64,000 nt of DNA from Russula earlei (lineage: Eukaryota > Basidiomycota > Agaricomycetes > Russulales > Russulaceae): contig JAGFNK010000235.1 in NCBI GenBank assembly GCA_025769875.1, forward strand, positions 1 to 64,000, in the 5' to 3' direction. Shown here one piece after another: positions 1-10,106 of the stretch. The notes under the pieces were generated by a model. That model was given only the letters and a program-made list of their open reading frames with translations, ran no database searches and was not told the DNA's origin. Numbering within the stretch: position 1 is the first letter of the stretch; the number at the start of each line of letters is the position of its first letter. Position numbers and translations under genes: made by a program.

Positions 1-511
1 CTTTCAGAAGATGTACTGAAGAAGCAATGAGTAGCATTGCTTCTGTCCCAGATGTTCCTGTACCGCCACGTACGTCGATTCCTTGATTGGGGAAGCACTT
101 AATGCTTCCAGCACCGAGATCGTTTACATAGAAGCAACCTCGCTTCTATGAGCCATGTTTTGCTTCTATAGCACCGACTAGTACTACAGTAGTACAAACC
201 TTATCCCTGTAAGGCTATATAAAGCCCCCAGACGTAACAGTTGAGCCCTAAGCTCGACTTAGTTGCCAATCCCAAACAGTTGACTCCTACCCCGTTTGCA
301 GAGCCCCTCTCATCTTGTTGTCATACTCTAGAAGGATCTAACACTCCTTCCCCTCCACGAGTATTGCTTGCTTGACTCAAGCATATCTGCATAGGTAGGA
401 CGCGTTTATAGACGCGACCATTGATCTTATTTAAGGCACTTTGGAGCCTTAACATGCATGCAATATTGTGGACACCTCTACTCACCCCTTTGGCTGTGTG
501 AACTGTCCACA
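1..511 (+). mobile_element. LTR fragment, 3' part, cut by window edge
   Basis: The stretch reads like the 3' part of a plus-strand LTR: a TATA-type box (GGCTATATAAAGCCC near 220) is followed by a leader with an AAGCTC-like motif, and the segment ends in TGTCCACA at 511. The right border is sharp, because alignment of the flanking ORF2 remnant with its second copy (around 5,640) breaks exactly at base 512. The left end and the matching target duplication lie outside the window, so I cannot tell a solo LTR from the end of a full element. Confidence 0.55.
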
Positions 512-1292
512 GATTTGACTCAGTATCTTCTGTGCTGGCAGACCAATGTTCCTGGTTAGTTGGAATGGTGGTTTGAATTGGTGTGAGGGGTCGAGGGGCA
601 AGACTTGAGGCTTCTAGGATTGCTGGGACAGAATAGTACACAGGGGGACCAGTATATGAGGTGTCTAGGCTGGTAATTGCCCAAGGTTGATTGTAGTCTT
701 CGTTGTATAACCACGAGTTAGTTTCCCAATCGAAGGTGTTGTGTATTCCTGGTACAACAGCAAGTTGGACATAAGATTGGTTTTCCCTTTGTATTCTGTT
801 GAGGCGTAGGTGGTAGAACTGGACAGTGAGACGATAGTAGCTGATGTATGTCCAACCCAAGTAAAACAGGTGATACCCTGTCCTTAAAGAATTAACGATG
901 AGATGGTGACGTGGCTGGATGATTCTGGTCCAAAGGTTCAGTTCGCTAGAGCGCAGGGATTGATAATCAACTGGTTGTCCTTGGATGTTCTTTGCTTGGG
1001 CAAGTTGCCAATATAATAGTTGTTGTCGTGCTGGTGGCAGGAGTTGACTAAGGGTTTCAAGATATAATGCATGCTCGTCATGGCTTAGGAGTTGTCCAAA
1101 TGGTAAGACTTCAAGGAATTCATGGGATGAGGAAAGTCTTCGTGGGGTGGTTCTATCCCTGGTATGTCGTGTAGATTGGTTAAGGTGGTGACAGGGAATG
1201 CAGTGGAGGCCCAAGTTCGATAATGATCTAGGCTCAAGACGTGCCTGGTGATAGCATCTTCTTCTTTGTCTTCTTCTAAGGCATATTCTCAA
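512..1292 (-). pseudogene. ORF2 of unclassified repeat element, copy 1 (truncated, frameshifted)
   Basis: This minus-strand frame matches the plus-strand copy at about 4,867-5,640 nearly residue for residue, with shared stretches such as LPFGQLLSHDEHALYLETLS and NTFDWETNSWLY. No known domain is recognisable. The copy is damaged twice. A 7-base length difference near 1,119-1,128 changes frame, so the first 55 or so residues of the open frame are out of register with copy 2. The 3' end is cut at 512 by an inserted LTR, after which the open frame runs on into LTR sequence to 321. The open frame begins at a TTG codon, not an ATG. It lies 67 bases downstream of ORF1 on the same strand, with AATAAA-like signals between them. 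Confidence 0.6.
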
Positions 1293-1359
1293 GGCACTTT
1301 AGTTAAGAGAAGAAAAGAAGCTTTATTCAATCTTTATTGAAGCATTACAAGGGTGGTTC

Positions 1360-2292
1360 TTACTTTTTTAAGAACCTGTGCGCAAGATCTATGGTTTTGA
1401 GATGGTACCTCTCAATTATTTCAAGAGGGTTAGGGGGAATACGAGGCGTGAAACAGAAGTGAAGTAACTGTGGGTTGAAGCGGATGGTATCGACTGTATA
1501 AGTCAAATAGTGACGTAGGGAGACGCGGTTACTGTTCTCTTCAAAATGTAAGTAACCGTAAGCAAAAGCAAGGCATCCATCCAAGAAGTCGTGTACGATG
1601 GATAAGCAAAATGAGCCCTCGTAAGCAGGGCAGTAAACAGCGGGCAAGGTAAGTAGTTTCCTAAACAATGAAGTGTTAAAAATGTATGCAATGCATCCAA
1701 GGGGGAAGTCAGCATCCGGGGCGTAGATCCCGATGTTGGAACAGATGCTGAAGGGGGTTAGGTTGTACTTGGTGGCAAGGGCAGCATTGGAGGGTTCCAC
1801 AGCAAAAGTGTGGACAATGCATGCATGAAAGGCGGTTGTGTAGGTGTCTGTGAAGGCACGATGACTCAACTGGTCTGAGGTAGGAATGCGTCCCAGATAA
1901 TCTTGATGGTTCAAGTCGTGGAGGGGACGCCACTGCTTGTGGGAACGATTAGTGGTGGGAAGGACAAAGTATTGATGAGGGTGGAACCGGAATGCTGTGC
2001 AAGGGGGGCGATCAAGGAAGCCTTCAGGCAAGGGAGGGCGGTCCGCTTGCTGTTGCTCGTTCTGCGCTGGAGGGGGAGTGCCAATAGGGACAAAGTCGCC
2101 TGGGATAGGCTGGGGAATGCTGGGAGACGATGGTGGGGCTGTTGGGGAGTATAGGATGCTAAGGGGTGAGGATGTGTCAACTGGGTCGATGTCTTCAGTA
2201 AGAATGCGAAGGGCAGTGCGTGGGGTAGGTTGCAGAGGAGAAGGGAGGTGCAAGGACGTGTTAACCAAAGTGGGGGAGTTAGGAGTGGACAC
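1360..2292 (-). CDS. ORF1 of unclassified repeat element, copy 1 (about 310 aa, intact frame)
   Basis: This is the only unbroken frame of the inverted repeat pair. The N-terminal third is Pro/Ser/Thr-rich; the C-terminal half is globular, with TFAVEPSNAALATKYNLTPF, FLDGCLAFAYGYLHFEE and a basic end RFLKK. I do not recognise the family. The homologous frame in copy 2 (3,256-4,790) is interrupted by stops and a solo LTR, so this is a repeat gene and not a single-copy host gene. The frame opens at a GTG with an in-frame TGA seven codons upstream in both copies. The true start is therefore probably an upstream exon joined by splicing: CAG and AAG acceptors lie just before the frame, and a TATA box sits near 2,660. 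Confidence 0.5.
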   Translation of the reverse strand: MSTPNSPTLVNTSLHLPSPLQPTPRTALRILTEDIDPVDTSSPLSILYSPTAPPSSPSIPQPIPGDFVPIGTPPPAQNEQQQADRPPLPEGFLDRPPCTAFRFHPHQYFVLPTTNRSHKQWRPLHDLNHQDYLGRIPTSDQLSHRAFTDTYTTAFHACIVHTFAVEPSNAALATKYNLTPFSICSNIGIYAPDADFPLGCIAYIFNTSLFRKLLTLPAVYCPAYEGSFCLSIVHDFLDGCLAFAYGYLHFEENSNRVSLRHYLTYTVDTIRFNPQLLHFCFTPRIPPNPLEIIERYHLKTIDLAHRFLKK

Positions 2293-2569
2293 TTGAGCAT
2301 TGGCTGGTCAATACAGGGATGATGAGAGACTGTCCAGATGTCAAGACACATACTGCTGATCACTAAGGACTCAGGAGCAGGTGGGCAAGGGTTGGAACAG
2401 ATGGTATGCAGCGAAGGCAGCATTGAACAAGAGGATGAGCCAAATGACGAGGAGGTACCAGATGGGGACTGGTAGGTGTTGCAAGAGACAAAGGCGAAGG
2501 CTGGAGGCCAGTGCAGCGAGAGGGCTTTAAACAAGGCGGTCATTGAAGAGTACCTTGGAGGCAAGGGGA

Positions 2570-3167
2570 ATCTTTAGACTGAGCGGTCGCGAGGGAGTAC
2601 CCAGGAAGATGAGAGTATCACAAATGGACAGTCTGACGACTGCCATGCTTCATTGGGGCTTATATACAGTGTACAGGGTCGATTACAAAGCACTGGAACT
2701 ATTCTAGACCCTTTGGTACCATCCAATAGGACTACAGAGGCATAAACTTGCTTGTGTCAAGTTTCAGGCTTACTGAGCACATTACTGATCATTGTGGAGC
2801 GATGACATCATTATGATGTCACTGTGGGGCCCTTAGTGAGCCTATGAGGTCACTGTGGAGTCGCTCAGTCAGCCATGATGTCATTGGAGCCTTGATGACA
2901 TCAGATGATTTATGCAACAGTTTCTAAGAGTTTGTGCCGCTGTTTTGGGTCCATGGTGGCTGGGTGACCATGTGGCTGCCACGTGATGATTACCTGATTA
3001 GAAAACGGGTGCCTGGTCATGTTATAGTGCCTTTGCAATAGCAATATCTTGCACTGCAGGAGGGATAGCCCAGAAAACGGAAGGGAGTTGGTAATGCAAA
3101 GTGAGAGAGGTCTCTCTTGAGTGAAATAGGACCATCTATGGCCAGGACCTGGCCTTGGTTCGTAACA
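2570..3167. other. Spacer between the two inverted element copies
   Basis: No convincing coding frame. A minus-strand TATA-like box (CTTATATA at 2,659-2,666 on the plus strand) may be the promoter of copy 1. The sequence then passes through short direct repeats of the type GATGTCA/TGAGGTCACTGTGG (about 2,800-2,890). Homology between the arms begins at 3,168 on the copy 2 side and about 2,390 on the copy 1 side, so the spacer is not symmetrical. Confidence 0.45.
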
Positions 3168-4790
3168 CTGCTCCTGAGTCCTTAGTGATCAGCAGTACAT
3201 GTCTTGACATCTGGACAGTCTCTCATCATTCCTGTATTGACCAGCAAATGCTCAAGTGTCCACTCCCATCTCTCCCACTCTTGTCAATACCCCCCTGCAT
3301 CTTCCTTCTCCTTTTCAACCAACTCCATGCACCGCCCTCCAGCTCCTCACTGAAAGCTTCGATCCTATCCATACTTCATTGCCCCTCAGCATCATTGACT
3401 CCCCAGTAGTCCCACCATCTTCCCCTGTCACTGCCCAGCCTATTCCAGGCGACTTTGTTCTGGTCGGCACCCCTCCACCAGCACAGAATGAGCAACAGCA
3501 AGCAGACTGCCCTCCCTTGCCTGAAGGCTTCCTTGACCACCCCCCTTGTGCAGCATTCCAATTTCACCCTCACCAGTACTTCATCCTTCCCACCACCAGT
3601 CATTCCCATGAGCAGTGACGACCCCTCCACAACTGAAACTACCAAGACCACCTATCACACATCCCTACCACAGAGCAGTTAAGTTGTCGCACCTTCACAG
3701 ACACCTACACCACTTGTATGATTTACCCCCTTGTTGGTTCGTCCATAATCCCTTCCCATCATTGTTCCTTTTATTACCTCCGTCTCCGTGGTTACCGTTT
3801 CATCCCTTGATGGTGATCCCTTATTGTGTTTTTACCCATTGTGTTTCACTTATTATGTTTCAGCTATTGTTGAGCTACTTTTGCTATTGATCTACCTTTT
3901 ACTTATGTTCTGCTTATAGTACTGTACAGCCTCGCTACATACAGTATTTAAGCGCCCTGTAAAAGCTGGGGAATGCCCAAGCTTAGCTTTGTCCCATTTC
4001 CTGTCGCATCCCTTGCCCTGTATACTCTCTCAATCACAACTTGCTTGTGCTGGCCTTTACTCTGCTTGACCTGAGCACACCTCAAGGAACCCTTGTGTTC
4101 CTCTTCCTCCTCTGCCTCTCTCTCTCATCGTCCTCCTCTTCTGTGAAACCAGAAGATCAACTCTGTCTGCGGACTGAGTCATTGTCTGACTCAGCCTTGA
4201 GACGCTAAACCTAGAACCGGTCTCTTTGAGCCGGCCCCCCACTGAACCCTTGAACCAAGTCACAGGGACTTGGCCCCATCGAACCTTGAGCTAACGCTCT
4301 AACGGCCGCGACGCCGTTACACCACTGCCTTCTGTGCTCACATTGTCCACACTTTTGCAGTGGAACCCTCCAACACTGCCCTTGCCATGCAGTATAATCT
4401 CACCCCCTTTGGCATCTGTTCCTCTGTAGGAATACATGCCCCAGATGCTGACTTCCCCCTCAGATGCCTCACCTATGTCTTAACACTTCCTTGTTTAGAA
4501 AACTCCTCACCTTACCTCCTATTTACCGTCCTGCATATGAAGGCTTGTTTTTCTCATCTATTGTACACAACTTCTTGGACAGACATCTAGCCTTTGCATA
4601 CGGTTACTTACACTTTGAGGAAGGAAGTAACTGTGTATCCTTGCGCTACTACTTGACTTACATGGTCAACACCCTACGTTTTAACCCTCAGCTACTTCGT
4701 TTCTGCTTCTCACCTTGTGTTCCTGCCAACCCTCTCAAGTTAATTAAGAATTATCACTTACAGACTATAGATCTTGCACATGGTTCTTAA
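3168..4790 (+). pseudogene. ORF1 of unclassified repeat element, copy 2 (stops plus LTR insertion)
   Basis: Plus-strand homologue of the 1,360-2,292 frame. It starts well (3,256 onward) but meets an in-frame TGA at about 3,616 where copy 1 has a Trp codon. It is then split by a 607-bp solo LTR between 3,715 and 4,321 and resumes at 4,322 in the conserved segment before VHTFAVEPSN. A frame change follows around 4,465, after which the C-terminal part is readable up to the final stop near 4,789. The gene cannot make the full protein. Confidence 0.7.
3715..4321 (+). mobile_element. Solo LTR A (607 bp) with 5-bp target duplication
   Basis: The element begins TGTATGATTTACCCC and ends CCGTTACA, the TG...CA ends of an LTR. 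It is flanked on both sides by the same five bases CCACT (3,710-3,714 and 4,322-4,326), a classical integrase target duplication. It carries a promoter-like block (CAGTATTTAAGCGCCC near 3,945) followed by the AAGCTTAGCTTTGTCCC leader shared with solo LTR B. There is no internal coding region, so it is a product of LTR-LTR recombination. It sits inside the ORF1 copy 2 frame. Confidence 0.92.
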
Positions 4791-4818
4791 AAAGTAAGGA
4801 CCATCCTTGTAACACTTC

Positions 4819-4835
4819 AATAAAGATTGAATAAA
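4819..4835 (+). terminator. Two AATAAA polyadenylation-like signals after ORF1 copy 2
   Basis: AATAAA occurs at 4,819-4,824 and 4,830-4,835, just past the ORF1 stop. The same doublet is present in copy 1 (minus strand, about 1,320-1,340). Conservation in both copies suggests that ORF1 is terminated before ORF2 and that the two may be separate transcripts. Confidence 0.4.
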
Positions 4836-4866
4836 GTATTGTCTTTGTCTTAAAAGTGCCTTGAGA

Positions 4867-6730
4867 ATATGCCTTAGAGGATGACAAAGAAGAAGACGCT
4901 ATCACTAGACATGTCTTAAGTCTAAATCACTATCAAACCTGGGCCTCCACAGCATTCCCTGTCACCACCTTAACCAACCTACGTGACGTACCAGGAATTG
5001 AACCACCCCATGAAGACTTTCCTCACCTGGTTGTCAAAGAATTCCTTGAAGTCTTACCATTTGGACAACTCCTAAGCCATGATGAACATGCATTATATCT
5101 TGAAACCCTTAGTTGACTCCTGCCACCAGCACATCAACAACTATTGTATTGGCAACTTGCTCAAGCAAAAAACATCCAAGGACAATCAGTCGATTACCAG
5201 TCCCTACACTCCAGTGAATTGAACCTTTGGACCAGGATCATCCAACCATGTCACCATCTCATTGTGAATTCTTTAAGGACAGGGTATCACCTGTTTTACC
5301 TAGCCTGGACATATATCAGTTACTATCGCCTCACTATCCAGTTCTACCACCTATGCCTCAACAGAATACAAAGGGAAAACCAATCTTATGTCCAACTTGC
5401 TATTGTACAAGGAATACACAACACCTTTGATTGGGAAACTAACTCTTGGTTATATGACACAGATTACAACCAACCCTGGGCAATCACCAGCCCAGATGCC
5501 TCATATACTGGTCCTCCTGTGTACTACTCAGTCCCAGCAATCCTTGAAGCCTCAAGTCTTGTCCCTCAACCTCTCTCACCAATTCAAACCACTGTCCCAG
5601 TCAGCCAAGAACATTAGTCTGCCAGTACAGAAGACACTGAGTCAAATCCAAGGACAACAAGGTGTAACTGCAAAGCAGAGTATTGCACGTGCAACTATCA
5701 ACCAGATACACCTCCTACTCCTGACAGAATTACCTTGTGGACACCAGGTGATTACCACCTCCCATTTCAGTAATTCTGGCTCCTCAACACAGAAGACATG
5801 CATTGTCTCAATGAGCTCCCTCTAGAGAAACAGTCCCCAATGCAAGAAGATTCCTTGTTGAAAGTCCATTGCCTCCTACTCCCCCTGATGCCTATGTACC
5901 CTTGTTTACCAGTCATATTCCTACACCTGTTATACCTCCCCAACCCTTTGCATCACCTTTTGTTGAATCACCTGACAGTATTGATGTTGTGATCTACCCC
6001 CTCTTTTGGTTCGTCCCTAAGATTTCCCTTATTGTTCTTTACTTTCACCCCCATCCCCTTAGTTATGGTTTCATCCCTTGATACTGATGGCCCTTATTGT
6101 TTCAACCATTGTGTTTCATCTATTGTTTCATCTATTGTTGAGTCCCTTATGCTATTGGCTCATCTTTTATCTATTGTTCCACATATAGTACTGTATAGCC
6201 TCGCTACATACAGTATTTAAGCGCCTGTAGAAGCTGGGGAATGCCCCAAGCTTAGCTTTGTCCCATTTCCTGTCGCATCCCTCGCCCTGTATACTCTCTC
6301 AATCACAACTTACTTGTGCTGGCCTACACTCTGCTTGACCTAAGCACACCTCAAGGAACCCTTGTGTTCCTCTTCCTCTTCTGTCTCTCTCTCATCGTCC
6401 TCCTCTTCTGTGAAACCAGAAGATCAACTCTGTCTGCGGACTGAGTCATTGTCTGACTCAGCCTTGAGACGCTAAACCCTTGAACTGGTCTCCTTGAGCC
6501 GGTCCCACTGAACCCCTTGAACCAAGTCACAGGGACTTGGCCCCCACTGAACCTTGAGCTAACGCTCTTACAGCCATGATGCCATAACAATTGACATTAG
6601 AAATACTGAACTACATTCCTGTCTACCAGAACAATCTTTCTTAGCCCTAAACCTACCTACACAATCAAAGAGGGAACTACTATCTCACCAGCAGAATTCA
6701 AAGGATACTTGTAGAAGACCCAAGTAAACT
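4867..6730 (+). pseudogene. ORF2 of unclassified repeat element, copy 2 (stops plus LTR insertion)
   Basis: This copy retains the frame lost at the start of copy 1 and extends further 3'. The readable order is a globular N-terminal region, a stop near 5,114 where copy 1 has Gln, the 157-residue conserved block (5,144-5,617), and a TAG where copy 1 has Trp. Then comes a Cys-rich segment (RCNCKAEYCTCNY) followed by a Pro-rich linker with LWTPGDYHLP. At 5,985 a solo LTR interrupts the Ser-Pro-Asp segment, and the frame continues after it (6,590 on) for about 40 codons. The Cys cluster could be a small metal-binding site, but I do not recognise a family. Confidence 0.6.
5985..6589 (+). mobile_element. 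Solo LTR B (605 bp) with 5-bp target duplication
   Basis: Same family and orientation as solo LTR A, with high identity over most of its length (shared TTTGGTTCGTCC start, CAGTATTTAAGCGCC promoter block and GAACCAAGTCACAGGGACTT end block). It starts TGTTGTGATCTACC and ends GCCATAACA. The flanks are ATTGA on both sides (5,980-5,984 and 6,590-6,594). The target duplication differs from that of LTR A, so these are independent insertions and not the two ends of one retrotransposon. Confidence 0.92.
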
Positions 6731-7267
6731 TAACCCAAAGTAGCATCACTGAAGAATACTCCTGAATCCACTTAAGAGAACACCAAGGAAGACCCAACAC
6801 CATTTGACTGAAACCAGCCTACACCATTGCATATCCTTGGAACAACAGTCATTGGACTATAACCATTGTCTAAACTTATGAGCACCAGAAGAGACATTAC
6901 TGACGATGAAGAAAATCTTTTTCCACTTTTTATTTGAAAACCTCAGCTACGACATCCAAGACCACTGTTACCAAGGAAAATTTGCAGGTGCATCTATTAT
7001 CAATCATGGGAATCTTTCAGAGACTTGGTTATATGAAGATGACAACAATGAAGTTACCACTGCTCAACTTAAAGCAGCAGCCCCAGGAGCCGAGAACATT
7101 CAAGAATTCAATCCCTATAACTGTACAGGTCTCTTCCTAGACAAACCAGTCAAGTGGAGCCATTCTAGAAGACATTGGGTTTACTACAACAACTGAGAGG
7201 TTGATTTTACTGCCAGAACAACTCAAGAAGTTACTGCCATCCTAGGAACTGCACCAAGTACTCAAAG
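6595..7267 (+). other. 3' remnant of element copy 2, with a 96-codon open frame
   Basis: After solo LTR B the ORF2 remnant fades out by about 6,730. An open frame at 6,906-7,196 (basic N-terminus, aromatic-rich, including SHSRRHWVYYNN at its end) has no partner in copy 1, because that side is replaced by the LTR at 1-511. It may be a further ORF or the end of the same element. No function can be proposed. Confidence 0.3.
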
Positions 7268-8146
7268 TGTTACACCATTTTCCTTTTACGTTACTTCTTA
7301 CCTCTTGCTATGGACTGCTTGTTTGCGTACGTCCCTTTACTTACTGGTCTTGTGATCACTTATGTCTCGTGATTCCTTCTGTGTTATCATGTGATCCATA
7401 CACATCCAGGTAACACTGGATTGCTGTTACTTTCCCTTTGTTTGGTTCTCTTCCCATTTATATTCACTTCTTAGTTTTGACTGTGCAATCCTGCACACCT
7501 ACTGTGCAGCACAGTTACTTGGTTCTGACTCATTCGTGGCCTCATTCCTATGACTCCTACTTATTATGACTCCTACTATACTAGTAGCACAGTCAAAGCG
7601 CAGCTATTGCTGCACTTCTCCTGTATATATAAGCTCAGTACTTTGTGACCAAAGCCCTAAGCTTGGTCTCTTGTAGCATCCAACCTACTCTTGTCCAAAC
7701 ATATTCTCCTGCAACCCACTTCGTTCTTAACCCTTCAACCACAACCACCTCTCCATTTCATCAACTCTCAACACACCATCCACCATCTACTCTTCGCCTT
7801 TCCCTTCCTTCCCTAAGAGTCTCTCTTCACTCCCCTGAGAAGAGCTCTCCTCCTTTAAGACCTACCTTCCTCTACTCTCTCTGTGTTGTTCAAGGTCCCG
7901 ACGGACTTGAACGCATATAGCTAGTGGAACCAGCCCTAGTCTATCCCATTACAAACTTACCCTAGCTTCTCAACAGACTGAGTCGTACTATGAAGGGTCT
8001 ATTGGCCATAACCTGTTTAGCATAAAACACTTTGACCGCTGCAGGGATCCTTACTCATTATACATGGGAACCAGCCCGTTTCTTGAACACCTCTCTATTA
8101 CTGACTTGTTTTCCACTTGTGAACTGACACAGCTAGTTACCGTGAC
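7268..8146 (+). mobile_element. Probable 5' LTR/leader of the Gag-protease element
   Basis: The stretch has LTR-like content: a strong TATA box (TATATATAAG at 7,624-7,633) is followed by a CCCTAAGCTTGGTCTC leader that resembles the promoter-proximal part of the other LTRs here. It lies directly upstream of a gag frame. TGTTACACC at 7,268 and CCGTGACA at about 8,146 are possible ends. I see no clear primer-binding site and no matching 3' LTR, so the borders are guesses. Confidence 0.4.
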
Positions 8147-8315
8147 ACGAAGTGCTACTCCAGGACCCTCCACCTGACATAATACTTAACAACCTACTCC
8201 TCATGCAGTTAGCAACGCACCACAAACAATCCCTCAAGCACTCACTCCCACTAGAATCCAATTACAAGGCTCAGCCCCACCTATTGTTACAACCACAACA
8301 ACTCAGAGTCCCACC

Positions 8316-9270
8316 ATGTCAAACAATCCACACCTTGTCAGAACTGCACCAGAACCCTTTGATGGAAAGGCTGATAATGCAGAGGCCTTTTGGGCAGCCT
8401 TAGCCAATTATTACTATATCAATGGTGACTCCTTTACAGATAAAAGCAAGAAAGTTGCTGCTGCACTAACCCACTTTAAAGTAGGAACACCTGCCGGAGC
8501 ATGGGCTAGAGAACAGACCACTAAAGCTATGGCTTGTACAATAGCAGACTATGGATCATGGGACGGCTTCAAGAAAGCCTTTGCCAACCATTTTATCCCT
8601 GCAGAAGCAGAATTGGCCTCCACTAACACCATGCACACCTATTATCAGGGAAAACTACCATTTAATGAATGGTATCAGAAATGGTCACACCACGCATCAT
8701 GAGCTACCACCGATGAGAAAACAAAGATGCACGCATTCAAAAAGAACATTAACCCAGCCCTACATCAGAAGATATTGGGAATCACACTGGCACCAACTAC
8801 ACTTGCAGCCCTTGTCAAAGCAGCAAGAGAATTCGACAACCTATTCCACCTGTACAATTCCACAGCCTTTCGAGGAGGATGCTCTGTGCATGCCCAAGGA
8901 TTAAACACTCAAGGATCAGAAAATCCACTAGAAATCAACTTGTACCAAGGAGAACCTAACAAATGACCCTAGGAATCCAGAGATGAAAGGAAACCCCTCA
9001 CAGATGCAGAGAAAGAGTTTTGATGCAAGAATAACCTCTGTTATTACTGTGGAAAGAAGAACCATATGGCAAACCAATGTAGAGCAAAGAAAGCAGCCCA
9101 AGTACATCAAAGACAAGGTTCCTGTCCCCAAACAGTCAGAGCTACTACTATCCAGGATGACAACATTGAACCTGCACAAGAAGAACCTGTTCCTGTTGCA
9201 TCTTTGACAACTTGGAGGGAAACACTTGCAGACTCAATCCTCCACCCAAGATCTGCTCCTATGTATTTTT
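8316..9270 (+). pseudogene. Ty3/gypsy-type Gag with CCHC zinc knuckle, decayed
   Basis: The frame starts at ATG 8,316 with the retrotransposon Gag signature EPFDGKADNAEAFW, followed by the alpha-helical capsid-like region (WDGFKKAFANHFIPAEAE). In the same frame, a TGA at about 8,701 interrupts it, then DEKTKMHAFKKNINPALHQK continues. Further stops lie at about 8,964, 8,970 and 9,021. A perfect CCHC knuckle follows (CYYCGKKNHMANQC, C-x2-C-x4-H-x4-C). Everything stays in one frame, so the lesions are point mutations and not indels. It would package element RNA if intact; here it is dead. Confidence 0.85.
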
Positions 9271-9349
9271 AATTGGGCCCCCTTCCACACCAAGAAGGGA
9301 CATGGTCCAAATCAGTACGATACAAAGAGAAATCAATTACCCCAAAGTT

Positions 9350-10106
9350 TTTACCAAGAATATTCACTCCCCATCCATTGCCTTAAAAGTTACTCTTGTG
9401 GGGAAGACAAGCAGCAAAGAAATTGGTGCAAGAGCCCTACTTGACAGTGGGGCAGAAGGAATGATAATCCATGAGCGATTTGCACAAAGACACCATCTGC
9501 ACCTCTGAACTATAACTAAACCCTTGCCAGCACAAAATGTGGATGGAACTCAAAATGCCAATGGACTAATGCATTTTAGCTCCATCCAAAGACTTTGTAT
9601 ACAAGCACACACAGGTGCTACTCATGATGAACAAGCAGAATCCCTTGTCACTAACATTGGAGATCATGACATCATCCTAGGAACAGACTGGCTATGACAC
9701 CACAACCCAGATATCAATTGGGCAAAGGATACAATCACACTGAGGAACTGCCCCCAAACCTGCCTTACCACAAACCCAAGTATAACTATTGCATCTGCAT
9801 CTGGAACACAGGATTACCAAATACAAGTGCTTACTTTTCCTGAAGAGGAAGAACCTGAGTTCGCAAATGTTGCTGCACTAATCTTCCCAAATACTGAAAG
9901 CTTATTGGACCCATGTGTTGATGAACAAATCCACAATGCATTTAGACCAATAACAATCAACATAAGGGCCAAGTCAACCACAGCTACCAAGCTAGCACAC
10001 TCAGAAACACCCCTAATGACATGAGATGAACTTATCCCTGCCCAATTCTTGAAATGGCAAAAGGTTTTCGATGAACAAGCTTCCCAATGCCTTCCTGCTC
10101 ACCAAC
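9350..10106 (+). pseudogene. Retropepsin-like protease region, truncated before reverse transcriptase
   Basis: In a different frame from Gag, the aspartic protease active site is visible as ARALLDSGAEGMIIHERF, with the second signature HDIILGTDWL about 75 codons later. Three TGA stops lie in this frame (about 9,507, 9,697 and 10,022). The frame reaches the linker that normally precedes reverse transcriptase (FLKWQKVFDEQASQCLPAH) and is then replaced at 10,107 by LTR sequence. Reverse transcriptase, RNase H and integrase are all missing. The change of frame between Gag and protease may be a natural frameshift site or a later indel. Confidence 0.78.

Noticed and set aside
1911..2564. 217-codon minus-strand frame over ORF1 of copy 1
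   Set aside because: It overlaps ORF1 in another frame, starts at TTG and has a low-complexity translation. Only its first part may be a true upstream exon.
3715..6589. The two similar LTRs as the ends of one short retrotransposon
   Set aside because: Each has its own different 5-bp target duplication, and the sequence between them is continuous with the second copy of the two-ORF element, without gag or pol.
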